From NCBI GenBank assembly GCA_916048095.2, contig OU696597.1:1895042-1959041 (forward strand): a stretch of DNA of 64,000 bases. The letters are read 5' to 3'. Below are positions 52,840-64,000 of the stretch, piece by piece (the stretch's first letter is position 1; each line of letters opens with the position of its first letter). The notes beneath the pieces are model-generated. The model did not search any database, was not told the origin of the DNA, and worked only from the letters and a program-made list of their open reading frames with translations. A program made the position numbers and the translations under genes. This DNA is from Sacculina carcini. Taxonomy: Eukaryota > Arthropoda > Thecostraca > Sacculinidae.

Positions 52840-53255
52840 AGACGTTCAAAAATTTAGTTTCCCCAATAGGGCGATAGATGATTGGAACAAGCTACCAGAG
52901 GAGATCCAAAAAAAAGACAATCATCCAAAATAAAATATGATACTTGGAAGGCAGGAGTCACGAGTCTTTGACTCATTCCTGCGGAGTCAACTAGGTAAGA
53001 ACAACTAGGTAAGAACAATATTTCGACACTCAAAATCAAACAGGTGTCATAGTTTCGGTCTAAATGAACGCAAAATCAAGATGGATGTGCAAAAATAAAT
53101 AGCTTTCCGAACAGGGCACAATAGATGATTGAAGCAAATTGCAAAATGAACTTGTCAACCAGTCAATACAACACACATGTTTTAAACAGAAATATGATCT
53201 CTGGAAGATAAAAACCACAAATATTTGACTAATTTCTGCGGAGATAACTTGGTGA
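52840..53255 (+). mobile_element. Two LINE reverse-transcriptase tail relics
   Basis: 52834-52923 reads KRDVQKFSFPNRAIDDWNKL and PEEIQ. A second diverged copy (53060-53240) repeats the AGCTTTCCGAACAGGG, GATGATTG and TTTCTGCGGAG blocks. Both are truncated and antisense inside the last SMG6-like intron. Confidence 0.65.
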
Positions 53256-53374
53256 GAACACATACACACACACAGAGCAGATATGTTCCTCGTTGAAATA
53301 TTGAAACAATCAACATTATCGACTGCAGAATGAGTGCGAAAAATGTGGCAATATAAAACTGAGAACAGTGTAAA

Positions 53375-53708
53375 GGTTGAATGCCTCAAGTGACAGCTGC
53401 TACACGGGAAGAAGTCGAAGGTTATGAACACCCACACAGGTGTGTCCCGCGCAGCTCGCTGTCACCGCAGAACCGACCCTCTCCACGCTATGACGCCACA
53501 AGAACGGAAGACGTATTAGAGAGGGCCACCTCCCCAGAATGCATGACACAACACATGACTGATATCTGGTACCATCATTCACTGCTGGGTGGACGGGGAC
53601 TGTTGGATTATATACTTCGCCCAAAGAAATTATCCTCCGCTGAAATTCAAACCACGGACCTTCCGCTTGTGAGGCGGGTGTTCCACCACTACACCACCCA
53701 GTCCAACA
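53375..53708 (-). mobile_element. tRNA-Val-derived SINE, full-length
   Basis: Complete head (TTGGACTGGGTGGTGTAGTG on minus) and body. It starts 37 bp from the SMG6-like penultimate exon donor. Confidence 0.9.
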
Positions 53709-53744
53709 AATGTCGTTATGAACAATATCACTAATCTCACTTAC

Positions 53745-53817
53745 CATGTTCGGTGCGTTCGTTCTTGTAGCGTTCCAAGTTGATACAACACTGCACAATG
53801 CGGTCGTCTACGGTTGT
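53745..53817 (-). CDS. Smg6: SMG6/EST1A-like PIN nuclease, penultimate exon
   Basis: Encodes TTVDDRIVQCCINLERYKNE and RTEH, then donor CATG|GTAAGT in phase 1. It aligns with human NNDDLILSCC, so the PIN acidic pair (human Asp1353) is present. The best-looking acceptor CAG (to 53821) would place an in-frame TAG first. The tandem acceptor three bases on (TAG|ACA, start 53817) or one at 53807 must be used. Upstream exons with the first PIN acid and the TPR/14-3-3-like domain were not found up to 64000. Confidence 0.7.
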
Positions 53818-54085
53818 CTACTGCCGACAAAGACAATACATAGTCACATGCCCGCCTTTCAACCTGAACAGGGGTTCTAAACCAAGAGTAATGCCCGGTT
53901 CCTAAGGGATGTGAGGATTCCTGTTGGAAAAATTGAATACAAAACATGTCTATAACTATGCTTTATACTTCCTACTGGAAAAAAACATTTAGCTTAATCC
54001 TCTTAAACAGTGTGCGAAGAAATCTATTTTCTTAAGGAAGAGATAAAGTTGCAAAAACACGATAAACCAGGGGGGTTCGAGAGCT

Positions 54086-54275
54086 GCTCAAGTGACAGCT
54101 GCTACACGGGGAGAAGTCGAAGCTTATGAACACACACACAGGTGTGTCCCGTGCAGCTCGCTGCCACCGCAGAACCGACCCTCTCCACGCTATGACGCCA
54201 CAAGTACGGAAGACGTATTAGAGAGGGCCACCTCTCCCGAATGCATGACACAACACATGACTGATATCTGGTACC
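54086..54275 (-). mobile_element. tRNA-Val-derived SINE, 3' half
   Basis: Body only, cut at GATATCTGGTACCA. It is fused to a hAT-like terminus (AAGTTGAAAACCACTG, ending 54312). Confidence 0.85.
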
Positions 54276-54449
54276 AAACGGTACCAGCACTGAAACAAGT
54301 TGAAAACCACTGATCCAGACTGTCTGGGATATATGAAGATAATACATTAAAAATGCAGCTTATATGTATATCTAGAGATTGAGGTTGGTTGGAAATATTG
54401 GCCGGAGGGTTTCAGAAGTCACCGGCATAACACTGATAAACGCGTTGAC

Positions 54450-54806
54450 AGCATATCATGGGCGCAGATCCTGGGAAGTAGGGACGGTATAAATATACCC
54501 CAGGACAAATTGGCTGGGGTATGAATATGCAATTATACTCCGCCACCGATAATTCTACTGAGTTTAGTTCATTGGTGACTATATGGTATCATCAAAATCA
54601 ACATAGCCAAAAGGTAATAATTCACGACAAATGTGTGTGCATGCAAATTATATGCAATATACGTTTCATTGAGGTGTGTGTTGTAATTGACTAGGCATAA
54701 AATAGTTGAGGGTCTCATGTAATTGACAAACTGAGACAACTTTGAACACTAATGCATGATGGCTGTCATTCCCCTCCGAGCCTCGACACAAATCTACTCC
54801 CTTGCA
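54450..54806 (+). mobile_element. Family H repeat, copy 2
   Basis: Same order of blocks as 12095-12512 without the TG and AT expansions, so it is closer to the ancestral form. Confidence 0.75.
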
Positions 54807-56090
54807 ACATACCAAACATCAAATGCAAGATTTCAACTCAGCCAATATCGGTGGCGAGGCATCATGATTGAGTGCCTGATCAGATATGAGGCCTGTATCA
54901 GCAATGATGATGTAGCAGGGGAAACCGAGTTGTTACAGCCCAAGCATGTTTGGTCCCGCTTCAGTCACGGCTCTCTTTCTCTTTCTACGTTAGGTCGAGC
55001 TAGGTTAGTTAGGAAGGCGAAAAGACGGACGGGACCGAAACGAGATCTGATACAATCGTACCTGATATGCAATGTCCTTAGCTCCAACAAGACAATATCC
55101 AGCAAAAGAGTCAGTGCGTTAAAAACACATCACAATTCATAAAGAAACCATCCACGCCAACACTTTGAAACGTTCGTGCCAAACATGTATATGGATTATT
55201 AAACATCTAGACCGGCCAAGTTCACAAACACTAAAGGATCATAAACACACACGCGTGGAGTTCTTGAGATCTTGATGCGCATGCGTCAGGGACACGCATG
55301 CGCCTAATATCGACGCACGAGTGATGCGCACTGCACCAACGGCAGTAGAAGAACATAACACCGAGCGCCACTCTTCAGCACACGCAAATTCCGTGCACCA
55401 CAAGCAACAGAATGGCGGCGACACACCCACACCCACACACAGACACACACTCGTTCCACAGAAGCTAAGCATGTTACGCCTAGGGTACGATTGGACTCGG
55501 CTTTCGTTCGCATTCCTAATTAACCTAGCCTGACTAACCTAACCCAACCTTAGCTAACCTAACATAGAAAGAGAAATTCTGGTTCCTGGGGATATGAAGG
55601 ATGTACAATCCAAGAGAGATGTCAACCCTGTTGGATTATCGCTCTCCCCTCCTTGGATATGGCACGAAGAAAAAGCGAAGAACGCAAAGATGAGAAAAAG
55701 AGGGTCCGCTAAAGAGAGGTCGCCTCTAACGACACGCAGCGGGTACAGCGGCAGCATTTTTATCCCTTACCGCAGGACGCATTCCAGACACAGAAAACTG
55801 TGACTCCATATCGGGGCGGATAGCAATCTTCTTCTGGAGATACTACATCACCATTTCTAGCCAACATAAAACATGTTCCAGCAATTTAGAGTGTAGTCCG
55901 TAGCCTATCCAGACGTTTCCAATCACAAACAACTCTTAACGATGGGCACCTTGATACCATTCAATATTACGACCTCTCACCAAATTAAACCAGAATTTCG
56001 CCTCTATATTTACCTTCTAACCGTTCCAATTGTTTACCAAAAACTCAAATAAAGGTTTAAGGCTGAATACCTCAAGTAACAGCTACTAAA
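54807..56090. other. Unassigned, includes open frames without identity
   Basis: A plus frame of 128 codons crosses the family H end and is therefore suspect. CTAACCTAAC-type words occur at 55520-55562. A basic 69-codon plus frame (55594-55803) has no familiar motif. Confidence 0.4.
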
Positions 56091-56094
56091 GGTA

Positions 56095-56424
56095 AAGGCC
56101 TCAAGTGACAGCTGCTACACGGGAAAAAGTCGAAGCTTATGAACACACACACACAGGTGTGTCCCGTGCAGCTCGCTGTCACCGCAGAACCAGCCCTCTC
56201 CACGCTATGACGCTACAAGAACGGAATACGTATTAGAGAGGGCCACCTCCCCAGAATGCATGGCACAACACATGACTGATATCTGGTACCATCATTTACT
56301 GCTGGGTGGACAGGGGCTGTTGGATCATAGAATTCTCCCAAAGAAATTCTCCTCCGCCGGGATTCGAACCATGGACTTTCCGTTTGCGAAGCCGGTGTGT
56401 TGACCACTACACCACCGAGTCCAA
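56095..56424 (-). mobile_element. tRNA-Val-derived SINE, full-length
   Basis: Head, body and CCTTTAC-type tail all present. A partial duplicate of the tail (CTCAAGTAACAGCTACTAAA) precedes it at 56068. Confidence 0.9.
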
Positions 56425-56489
56425 AACCCGCAGCGAGTACGCTATTGATTATGCGAGTAAGTTTTGATAAACATCAATGAATCAACACC

Positions 56490-56685
56490 AGTGGCAGCAG
56501 CATAATTTTTTTCGACGGGGGGCTGAGAGGGGCTGGGTCTAAGGACAAAGATGAGGGCACTTGGCGAAACATGAAGAACTACACTCAAAATGTTCAGTGG
56601 AGCTTAGCAGATTTTTTTTTGGGGGGGGGGGGACTCAGCTCCTCCAAGCATCCCCCCTTGCGTCGCCATTGATTTAAATGGTGTC
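56490..56685 (+). mobile_element. Family F element
   Basis: Starts CAGTGGCAGCAGCATAATTT and ends CCCTTGCGTCGCCATTG. The G10 run at 56621-56632 is internal. Confidence 0.65.
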
Positions 56686-56689
56686 AGGG

Positions 56690-57546
56690 TTTGGCGTGCT
56701 AATGGCAAATTGGCAAAATGAAAAGAAATTAGGCGGATACAACTATAATTGATTAAAAAAAACAGTTGGTTTCATGTAATGATAAGCGCTCTGAGCAACA
56801 AGTATGCTGTTCACCACTGTACAATGACATGAGAGCCGGCGAGATTCCAACATCAAAAACAAAGCACAAAAAACCCGTGCACAAATCATCCAGACATTCC
56901 TCTATACGACGGCAAAAACAGGAATTACACCGTACCACGTCAAACAGCTCATGTACATACACTCACACACAAACACACACACACATACACACACACACAC
57001 ACCGATTTTAATAGAGTGCTCAGAGGAACAGACTGACACACACACACACGCACAGTTGTACACTCATTTAGTCGTGGGCAAAAAACCAAGAAGTACGAAG
57101 AAGGATGAACTAACCGATTTGCGAGTAACATATGAGCAGAACACAACCAGCCCACACACACACGCGCACACACATTGTTTCAATGCTTGACAAAAAGTGC
57201 GTTTAGCTATGACACAGTGGGTTGCTGCCGTATGTGTGTGTATGTGTACGTGTGTGTAAGCATTCAGAGAACAGAGCTGGTCGTCCTCAACTTGTTTATG
57301 ACGTCAATTAGCTGGGCGAAATGAGCCGACATTGCTTCGAGTCTACGCTACGCAAGCCCCCAGCACAGATGCACAAAAACCAACACACACAGAGACAGAT
57401 AGATAAAGATAAGCTAGTGTGTGTGTATGTGTGTGTGTGTGCGCAGGTTAATGATGACGGTAAAACAAAGCACCGTGTGTCAGCAAAGATGTCTGAATAA
57501 CATCATTACCATGACAGGCAAACATAAGGTGTGTTCGATTCATTCA
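56690..57546. other. Unassigned, with AC/TG tracts
   Basis: AC at 56958-57003, 57034-57052 and 57152-57176; TG at 57230-57258 and 57416-57442. No exon was recognised. Confidence 0.5.
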
Positions 57547-57860
57547 CTTACAGGACTCCGTGGTGTAGTGGTAGAACACCCGGTTCACGAGCGGAAGGTC
57601 CGTGGTTCGAAACCCGGCGGAGGAGAATTTCGCTTTGGGAGAAGTCTATAATCCAACAGCCCCTGTCCACCCAGCAGTAAGTGGTACCAGATATCAGTCA
57701 TGTGTTGTGTCATGCATTCTGGGGAGGTGTCCCTATCTAATACGTCTTCCGTTCTTGTGGCGTCATATCGTGGAGAGGGTCGGTTCTGCGGTGGCAGCGA
57801 GCTGCACGGGACACACCTGTGTATGTGTTCATAAGCTTCGACCTTTTCTCGTGGCATTTA
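57547..57860 (+). mobile_element. tRNA-Val-derived SINE, forward, complete head
   Basis: The head reads GACTCCGTGGTGTAGTGGTA, then an anticodon arm, then GGTCCGTGGTTCGAAACCCG. It then carries the full body. Confidence 0.92.
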
Positions 57861-57865
57861 ACCTT

Positions 57866-58195
57866 AAGTAGCAAATTCAGAAGTGCATCAATCGAACACT
57901 GGTTCAGAAGTGTGGCATTCATTATTGTTTATCAGTCAATTATCAGGTGTGTTGTTTGTTCCGCTCTCACGTGTGTTAATATTTCTGCTTACAATTTCAT
58001 TTTTTCTTTGATATTTCGTAGTTTAGTTCAGTATTTTCAAAGCTGTTCTGGACGAATTACGCTCGAAATGTTCAATAAACACGGAAAATAAAAACAGTCA
58101 AGAAAACAATGTCTACTCTGCGCCATAAATGACAACTTCTGTTTCACTTCAGAAGCACTTGAGAAGTGCTTCTGAATGTGCTTCTGAACCGTGAA
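57866..58195 (+). mobile_element. Family G repeat with inverted ends
   Basis: Begins CAAATTCAGAAGTGCATCAA immediately after the SINE and ends with GAAGTGCTTCTGAATGTGCT. Confidence 0.72.
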
Positions 58196-59078
58196 TCGAA
58201 CATACAAATAGAAACACAACAAACCAGCTCAACAAAACTAACAAGTTAGCCAACCATTGTCAGACACAATAGAACACACAACAAACAAAAGACCCGCAGT
58301 CAAACATAGAAACGCCAATACAGAATAGAATAGCCAATATATACCGTATATAACCCTCTCTCAGTGATATATAAATACATTCGCATGTCGATCAAACATG
58401 GTAAAAGTGAGACCGGCGAGCCATCACCACACATTAACAAATCGCACATACACGCAAGACATATTGCACATTCTGGAAAAGAAAAAAAAAAAAAGAAAAA
58501 AAAAAAATCAGACATTAATTCGGTATACACATACACTCACGTCAATTCCAATTCCTATACGACATAATTTTTCATTTAATAGATATCACTCACTCACACA
58601 TACACACACTCTCACACACACACACACACACAAGGAATACATGTGTGATGTGGTCTTCTCAGGTCTTCTCAATCTCAGTGATGTGGTCTCGAACTCAAGC
58701 CTAGCAATATCACGTTTGGTCACATTTTCTCTATATACCCATTTACTTATATGATTCACTATTTTCCAAATAAAGTAAACAATATTTTTGACAAATAAGC
58801 AAAAATAGGCATTTACATGAAGAAACAAAATCATAGAAAATAGGTAAATATAGACATTTATGACATTTTGCCTGATTTTGTCTTTTATGAAAAAATTTCA
58901 ACACCGTAAGCGTTAGAGTATTAGAAATATTCGCACAGTATGTACAATATCGGCCAATAGGCTCAGTTCGTATTTAATCACGCATTTAACAGCATTAAGT
59001 TCCGGCAAGTGTCTTAATATGTTAAACCGGTTGCTAATAACCGTTGTCTGTAGACGCCATAATCCTGGACAGAGTACA

Positions 59079-59115
<37 letters not shown>

Positions 59116-59270
59116 CACTTGATGAGGCTGCACAGTGCAACAAGGTCAACGACCGGCTAATTAGAGGTCATTGACCCCGATGCAGCAGCAAAATGAACGC
59201 CAAATGAACTTGACGCTACAAGGATAAGTGCTCCCAATGCCGAATGAATCAAAGTACTGGAATGAAGAAA
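58196..59270. other. Unassigned, with short arrays
   Basis: A poly-A/AAAAG stretch lies at 58480-58508 and AC tracts at 58592-58634 and 59079-59112. A minus frame near 59149-58913 is partly AC-derived. No gene was recognised. Confidence 0.45.
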
Positions 59271-59274
59271 TTGA

Positions 59275-59420
59275 CGCAGAGGCGTCGTCAAGAAAAGCGG
59301 CGAGGGGGGAGGGGGGTTGGAGAGACTGAAGACCCCCCCGCCCAATGTACCAAGCCCCCCTGAGTCACCCCCACAAAAAACTGGTCATGGGTATTTTGAG
59401 TGTAGTTCGACTATTTTAAG
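59275..59420 (-). repeat. Family F fragment
   Basis: GGCGTCGTCAAGAAAAGCGG, a G-rich run and the GGGTATTTTGAGTGTAGTTC block. The other terminus is lost. Confidence 0.55.
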
Positions 59421-59511
59421 TGTATATGATTTTGAGTGTGTATAATGGTTTGTCTACTGACATGGACAAAATATAACTTGAATAAAAAATAAATATTGCC
59501 GATAGAATAGC

Positions 59512-59551
59512 ACACACACAAACACACACACACACACACACAAAACACCCA

Positions 59552-59598
<47 letters not shown>

Positions 59599-59612
59599 CA
59601 CACACACACACA
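59512..59612. repeat. AC microsatellite
   Basis: AC with AAAAC and CCC interruptions. Confidence 0.95.
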
Positions 59613-59744
59613 CAGACAAAGGTGCGATAGCGGAGACATAGTTACTGATCATGTTGCAGGTGCAATATATCAACAGGAGAGCTCACATGCAGCACACCAA
59701 TAACCAGTACTCATAGAGGCCATCACTCCACAACCGCCGACCGT

Positions 59745-59915
59745 ACAGTGGCAGCGCCAGGATTTCTCCGATAGGGGGGCTAAGTGAAATGATGTTGGGG
59801 CTTGACGAAACACGAGGATAAATTATACTCCAAATATTCATGGGGAGATTTTTTTTTAGTGGGGCCGACTTCATCACCTTCGAGCCTACCCCTCTTAGCG
59901 CCGCCTCTGTTGACA
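59745..59915 (+). mobile_element. Family F element
   Basis: Starts AGTGGCAGCGCCAGGATTT and ends CTTAGCGCCGCCTCTG, with the GACGAAACACGAGGATAA block. The short AC tract at 59943 follows. Confidence 0.7.
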
Positions 59916-59974
59916 GACAGACAGACAAATAACAAAAAAAACCCACACACACACACGCACACACACACACAGAC

Positions 59975-60564
59975 AGACGTACAAATGGTAACAAAAAGCA
60001 ACAGAATATGATGCCCGCAGCGCGGTCGGGTCACAGTTCGAGGTGTCATTATAGTCGAAGACCAAGAACTGTGTTGCCTTCGACATTGGCAGTGTCCCAA
60101 ACACGCACCAACACACACGCACCCATAACACACACACGCATATACATAAGAACAAAGAAGGGCTTTATACAAGACTAATTCCTGGTATAGTCATGGACTT
60201 GTTATTTCTGGGCATTTGTCCTTAGGGAGGTCGATCGACCCAAGAAGAGGTGGGCTTGAAAGAATATTGTAGAATTACACACCGTATTTTCCTTATAAGA
60301 GACTTGAATTTTTCGGCAAAAACTAAACTAGAAAATAGATTTGGTAGTAGACTGTAGTGAGTGAAAGTGGATTTCCGGTGATTGAGAAAATTTCATTGTG
60401 GAAATGGTTAAGCTTGATGTTGAAAATCATTAAAGAAAGACTTGCTCTCAACTTACTCTAAGTGAGAATTTTGACGAAAAAATGTATCTCTCATACACGT
60501 GCATGGAAGCTAGCGAGTATTTCATTCAGGTGCGAAATCGCACGCCCACACAGTAAAGTTCAGG
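59975..60564. other. Unassigned
   Basis: A minus frame through 60110-60000 (FGTLPMSKATQFLVFDYNDT) looks protein-like but lacks clear splice sites. CCGTATTTTCC near 60282 resembles the start of a common MITE type. Neither is claimed. Confidence 0.3.
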
Positions 60565-60842
60565 TTAAGGTTAAAGCCCTCAATTGACAGCTGCTACACG
60601 GGAAGAAGTAAAAGCTTATGAACACATACACACAGGTATGTCCCGTGCAGCTCGCTGCCACCGCAGAACCGACCCTCTCCACGCTATGACACCACAAGAA
60701 CGGAAGACGTATTAGAGAGGACCACCTCCCCAGAATGCATGACACAACACATGACTGATATCTGGTACCATCATTTACTGCTGGGTGGACAGGGACTGTT
60801 GGATTATAGAATTCACCCAATGTAATTCTCCTCCGCCGGGTT
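60565..60842 (-). mobile_element. tRNA-Val-derived SINE, head deleted
   Basis: Body complete. The head is cut at CTCCGCCGGGTT. Confidence 0.88.
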
Positions 60843-60956
60843 ATATAACAGGTGAATTTTAGCCGACGGTTAAGCCGAAGGGAAAACACCACACCAGAAA
60901 TAAGCAGAGGAGTGAGTCGTGAGCAATGACATTTAAACCGGCAATATTGCAGTGCA

Positions 60957-61034
60957 ATGGCCGCTGGAGAATTCCACATGCACACAGCCGCCGCCGCAAA
61001 GCGATTACCACACCTGGACATCAAGCATCAGGTG
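60957..61034 (+). CDS. Weak candidate coding exon
   Basis: ATG in good context (TGCAATGG), then MAAGEFHMHTAAAAKRLP and HLDIKHQ, then CATCAG|GTGCGC, a usable donor. A TTGCAG lies 7 bases before the ATG. GC-rich compared with its surroundings. No family was recognised, and it may be chance. Confidence 0.2.
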
Positions 61035-61284
61035 CGCACGCACACACACACACATGCACACACACGCACACACGATTGCGTGAGGAGAGCACACGCACAC
61101 ACATACACACATACGTACAAGGAGGACATTGGCCTCAGAAGTCCAACAATAGATCAGTGTAGTCAACACACACGCACACACACACAAACCCACACAAACA
61201 CACACACACACACAATAATTGGCTCAGTTAGATAATAGCTACAGGCCGCAGGGCTCAAATGCGCACATATGCAGGTACATACAA

Positions 61285-61322
<38 letters not shown>

Positions 61323-61388
61323 TTTCGTCCACGTACAGAGGAATGTAAGAACAAAGCACACGCACACACCCACACACACAAATACAAT
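61035..61388. repeat. AC microsatellite cluster
   Basis: AC blocks at 61035-61075, 61090-61112, 61168-61215, 61288-61320 and 61358-61382. Confidence 0.93.
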
Positions 61389-61586
61389 CACATTTGTGTA
61401 AACTTATAAACAAGGAGAACACAATGAACATACACATATCAGACAGACTAACATATTAATACGAAACATATAAATATTACTACGAAATGAGTCCCTTTAG
61501 TGTTATATAGAATGTGAACCTCAGTCAAAAAACAAAAGTCATTTGTGCATGATTTTATATATTACAATTTGATGTGATAGAATTGG

Positions 61587-61893
61587 ACCAATGGTTCTCA
61601 ACTTGGGTTCGATAAAACCCCAGGGGTTAGGTGTGAGTCTCCTGGGGTTCATCCAGGTTCGGTGACGTCAAGTTCTGCTTGGTCATCATTGGCTGCAGTT
61701 AATCCCGCCACATCGCTTGGTCTTGATATCTGTGCTGCAAGCAACTCGGACCACTCAGTAGTAGCCTACTTGTGTGACTGTCTTGATCGTACGTGATTTG
61801 TGATTTTTCTTATAATAATACTTCAAACACGAAGGGTTCGATGAATGGAGGCATGTATGAAACTCCAACAAGATTAAGACCCACTGGATTGAG
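61587..61893 (+). mobile_element. Family E hAT-like MITE
   Basis: Starts CAATGGTTCTCAACTTGGG and ends GATTAAGACCCACTG. Flanking octamers AATTGGAC and GATTGAGC agree at 6 of 8. Reverse copy at 1468. Confidence 0.75.
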
Positions 61894-62151
61894 CGAAGTG
61901 AAAACGGAACTTGCTTTTGGCTACCTTCAGACGATGTGAAAAAACCCGAAAAATCATGAGAAAAAACGCCGAATTATCAACTCTTTGCATAGCTCACACA
62001 TCACAACTGACACGACAATAATTCATGAGCAGTGACGAATACATAAAGATAAATCCATAAAGATGACCGACTCAATCAACTTGTGACAGTCACAAACATA
62101 TCACACCTGCATGAATAATTCAGCGAAGGTGTCCTTTTCAGCCACGCTAAC

Positions 62152-62154
<3 letters not shown>

Positions 62155-62194
<40 letters not shown>

Positions 62195-62499
62195 TGCATA
62201 AACAACAGACAACCCAACGCACGACAAATTAATTATCAAACCTCGCTTTATAATAGCTTGAATAAGCAGCCAAGAACCCAACAGACAGACCAAATGTTTT
62301 CAGCTTGTGTATGTGTGTATGTGTGTGTCAGTGTGTGTGTGTCAGTGTGTGTGAGCGAGTAGCTAGCAATGCTAGTATGGTAATCAGTAAGGCGATGAAC
62401 TGTCAAGATAGTCTCACTTTGTGCAGACAACGGGGTGTGTTGGTGTGTGTGTGTGTGTGTCATATCCGGTAGCCATGGCATTATACAAGTCCACACCAG

Positions 62500-62598
<99 letters not shown>

Positions 62599-62735
62599 CA
62601 GGTACATCAAGATTGAAACGGTGATACAAATGATGGAATACATGACCGAAGCATCTGCAATCCACATATAGGTGCAATATTAAAATAAGCACTGAGCATA
62701 CCCAGACATGTTCAGACACACACACACACACACAC

Positions 62736-62776
<41 letters not shown>
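62155..62776. repeat. AC/TG microsatellite cluster
   Basis: AC 62155-62191, TG 62305-62352 with TCAG, TG 62433-62460, AC 62501-62597 and AC 62715-62776. Confidence 0.95.
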
Positions 62777-62779
<3 letters not shown>

Positions 62780-62892
62780 AAGGAGATATAATTTATCCTT
62801 CAATCAGAACTGAGGCTGGAAGAAAACGACTGAATTACGATGCTGCTAGATTTATTTATGGTGTGTTTTCGTCCTAATATGTGTTTATACTT

Positions 62893-62918
62893 GTGTGTGT
62901 ATGTGTATGTGTGTGAGC

Positions 62919-62965
<47 letters not shown>

Positions 62966-62975
62966 TGTGTATGTG
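62893..62975. repeat. TG microsatellite
   Basis: TG run of about 50 bp with imperfect flanks. Confidence 0.95.
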
Positions 62976-63289
62976 TGGGTGCATATACGTTTGTGTGCAA
63001 GTGTCATTTGATGTCATATATACATGTCGTGTAAGTATGCATATATGTGTGCAAATATTTGTCAGTGAGAGTGTGTGTGTGCGTATATAAAATTTAAAAA
63101 CTTGAAACAAACTTATTGGAGCGCAATAAAGCAATTTAATTTACTTTACAGATACGCACACACACACACATGACCTGTTCAGTTCAGTTTCTGAAGTGAA
63201 TTAGAACTTGTCATTCATTGTGTGAGTGTATTTATTTTCCTGCTATTTATTTCGAGCGAAATTCGTGCAAAACTGCAAAAAAACTATAT

Positions 63290-63485
63290 CAGCTAAATTG
63301 TGAGATATCCCAGAGAAATGAAAAGAAATTGTAAGCAGAAATATTAACACACGCGAGAGCGGAACAAACAACACATCTGATAATTGAGTGATAAACTATA
63401 ATGAATGCTGCGCACTTATGAACCAGTGTTCGATTGATAAAACTTGGGAAGTTGCTACTTCTGAAGCGCACCAATAGAACATATG
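63290..63485 (-). mobile_element. Family G repeat, reverse, partial
   Basis: AAGCAGAAATATTAACACAC and GAACAAACAACACATCTGAT are the reverse complement of the family interior. One terminus (GAAGCGCACCAATAGAAC) is kept. Confidence 0.68.
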
Positions 63486-63729
63486 CGCAGATGGGCTGAA
63501 AATGCACACAACACGCTTGTCTGGCTCGTATGCACGCCATATGGTGATGCTGGGAAAAAGTTCCTATGTCTTCTAGCATCAAACAAATAGACCATATACC
63601 TTATTCAAGTATGCACCGTGCAAATTGTTCAGTTTGTATTGATTGCTAATTAGCTAATTTAATTTGCCAGCATTTCATCATATATATCTTTTCTTTCTTT
63701 CTTTTAGTTAGATTTTATCTTCCTTAACT

Positions 63730-63892
63730 AAAATATTTACCTTTCCTAAACTCTCTTTTTCTCTCTACATCTTTTGGTTAGCTTCCAGTACACATGAGGT
63801 CACCGCACACAGGGTGGTAATAGTGCACTTGCACACTCTTCCCCCATGCTACTGTATTTACCTGTGTAATTAATAATAATAATAATAATAAT
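63730..63892 (+). mobile_element. Family B retroposon 3' end, sense copy with (AAT)n tail
   Basis: The clearest tail in the window: TACCTGTGTAATTAATAATA continuing as AAT to 63892. Confidence 0.8.
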
Positions 63893-64000
63893 ATACTTTT
63901 CGGCGCTAATAAAGTCCTTGTTTTAAGCTATTTTCTTGCAAGAAGCCAACGTATAATTATTGAGTTTTTGACCTATTACTTATTATTATTCGTAATATTA

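Noticed and set aside
53400..53798. Recurring open frame with VHPAVNDGTRYQSC at many loci (748, 4749, 53400, 56213, 57602, 60560)
   Set aside because: It is the body of the tRNA-Val SINE; the frame differs in ends and is interrupted in some copies.
53820..53823. CAG as the acceptor of the SMG6-like penultimate exon
   Set aside because: It would make TAG the first codon in the frame required by the PIN domain.
54756..55142. 128-codon plus ORF
   Set aside because: Its start lies in the family H repeat and no protein motif is seen.
55520..55565. CTAACCTAAC words as an interstitial telomere
   Set aside because: Units are irregular (CTAGCC, CTGACT between), so not a tandem array.
62248..62803. 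Cys-Val and His-Thr ORFs around AC/TG tracts (also near 2000, 5271, 6837, 16848, 22535)
   Set aside because: Dinucleotide repeats lack stop codons in most frames; composition is purely repetitive.

Overview
This is a eukaryotic, almost certainly arthropod (probably pancrustacean) nuclear window. It has spliced genes with GT-AG introns, very dense AC/TG microsatellites and many interspersed repeats. The largest gene is a homologue of arthropod Tenectin. I cannot name the species.

Gene layout. (1) Plus strand, 19735-29779: a seven-exon carnosine N-methyltransferase (Carnmt1-like), 448 codons plus stop. Every splice phase closes, and the last 34-residue exon lies beyond a 4.3 kb intron. (2) Minus strand, 30998-46475: an eleven-exon Tenectin homologue, about 2859 residues. 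It has a signal peptide, six ten-cysteine-type VWC domains plus a C-terminal half-domain, an RGD inside a VWC domain, and two giant exons (4167 and 3181 nt) of acidic Ser/Thr-rich mucin-like sequence. (3) Minus strand, 52587-53817: the last two exons of an SMG6/EST1A-like PIN nuclease; the rest was not found here. Genes 1 and 2 converge, with about 1.2 kb between stop codons. A candidate plus-strand promoter (E-box, TATA box, RFX X-box) lies near 14.95-15.1 kb. A candidate non-coding first exon of Tenectin ends at 50186. I see no functional link between the three genes.

Repeats fill the rest. They comprise a tRNA-Val-derived SINE (ten copies); a roughly 281 bp hAT-type MITE (D, eight copies, one with a perfect 8 bp duplication); a roughly 215 bp MITE carrying arthropod-telomere-like CCTAA units (C, four copies, one nested in another repeat); a retroposon 3' end with an (AAT)n tail (B, nine copies); a Helitron-like element with a duplicated 3' end in the last Carnmt1 intron; relics of LINE reverse transcriptase tails; and several smaller families (E, F, G, H, I). 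AC/TG tracts repeatedly sit directly against 3' splice sites. Most apparent ORFs outside the three genes are translations of these dinucleotide tracts or of the SINE.

All work was done by eye. Homology statements rest on remembered family features, not on searches.
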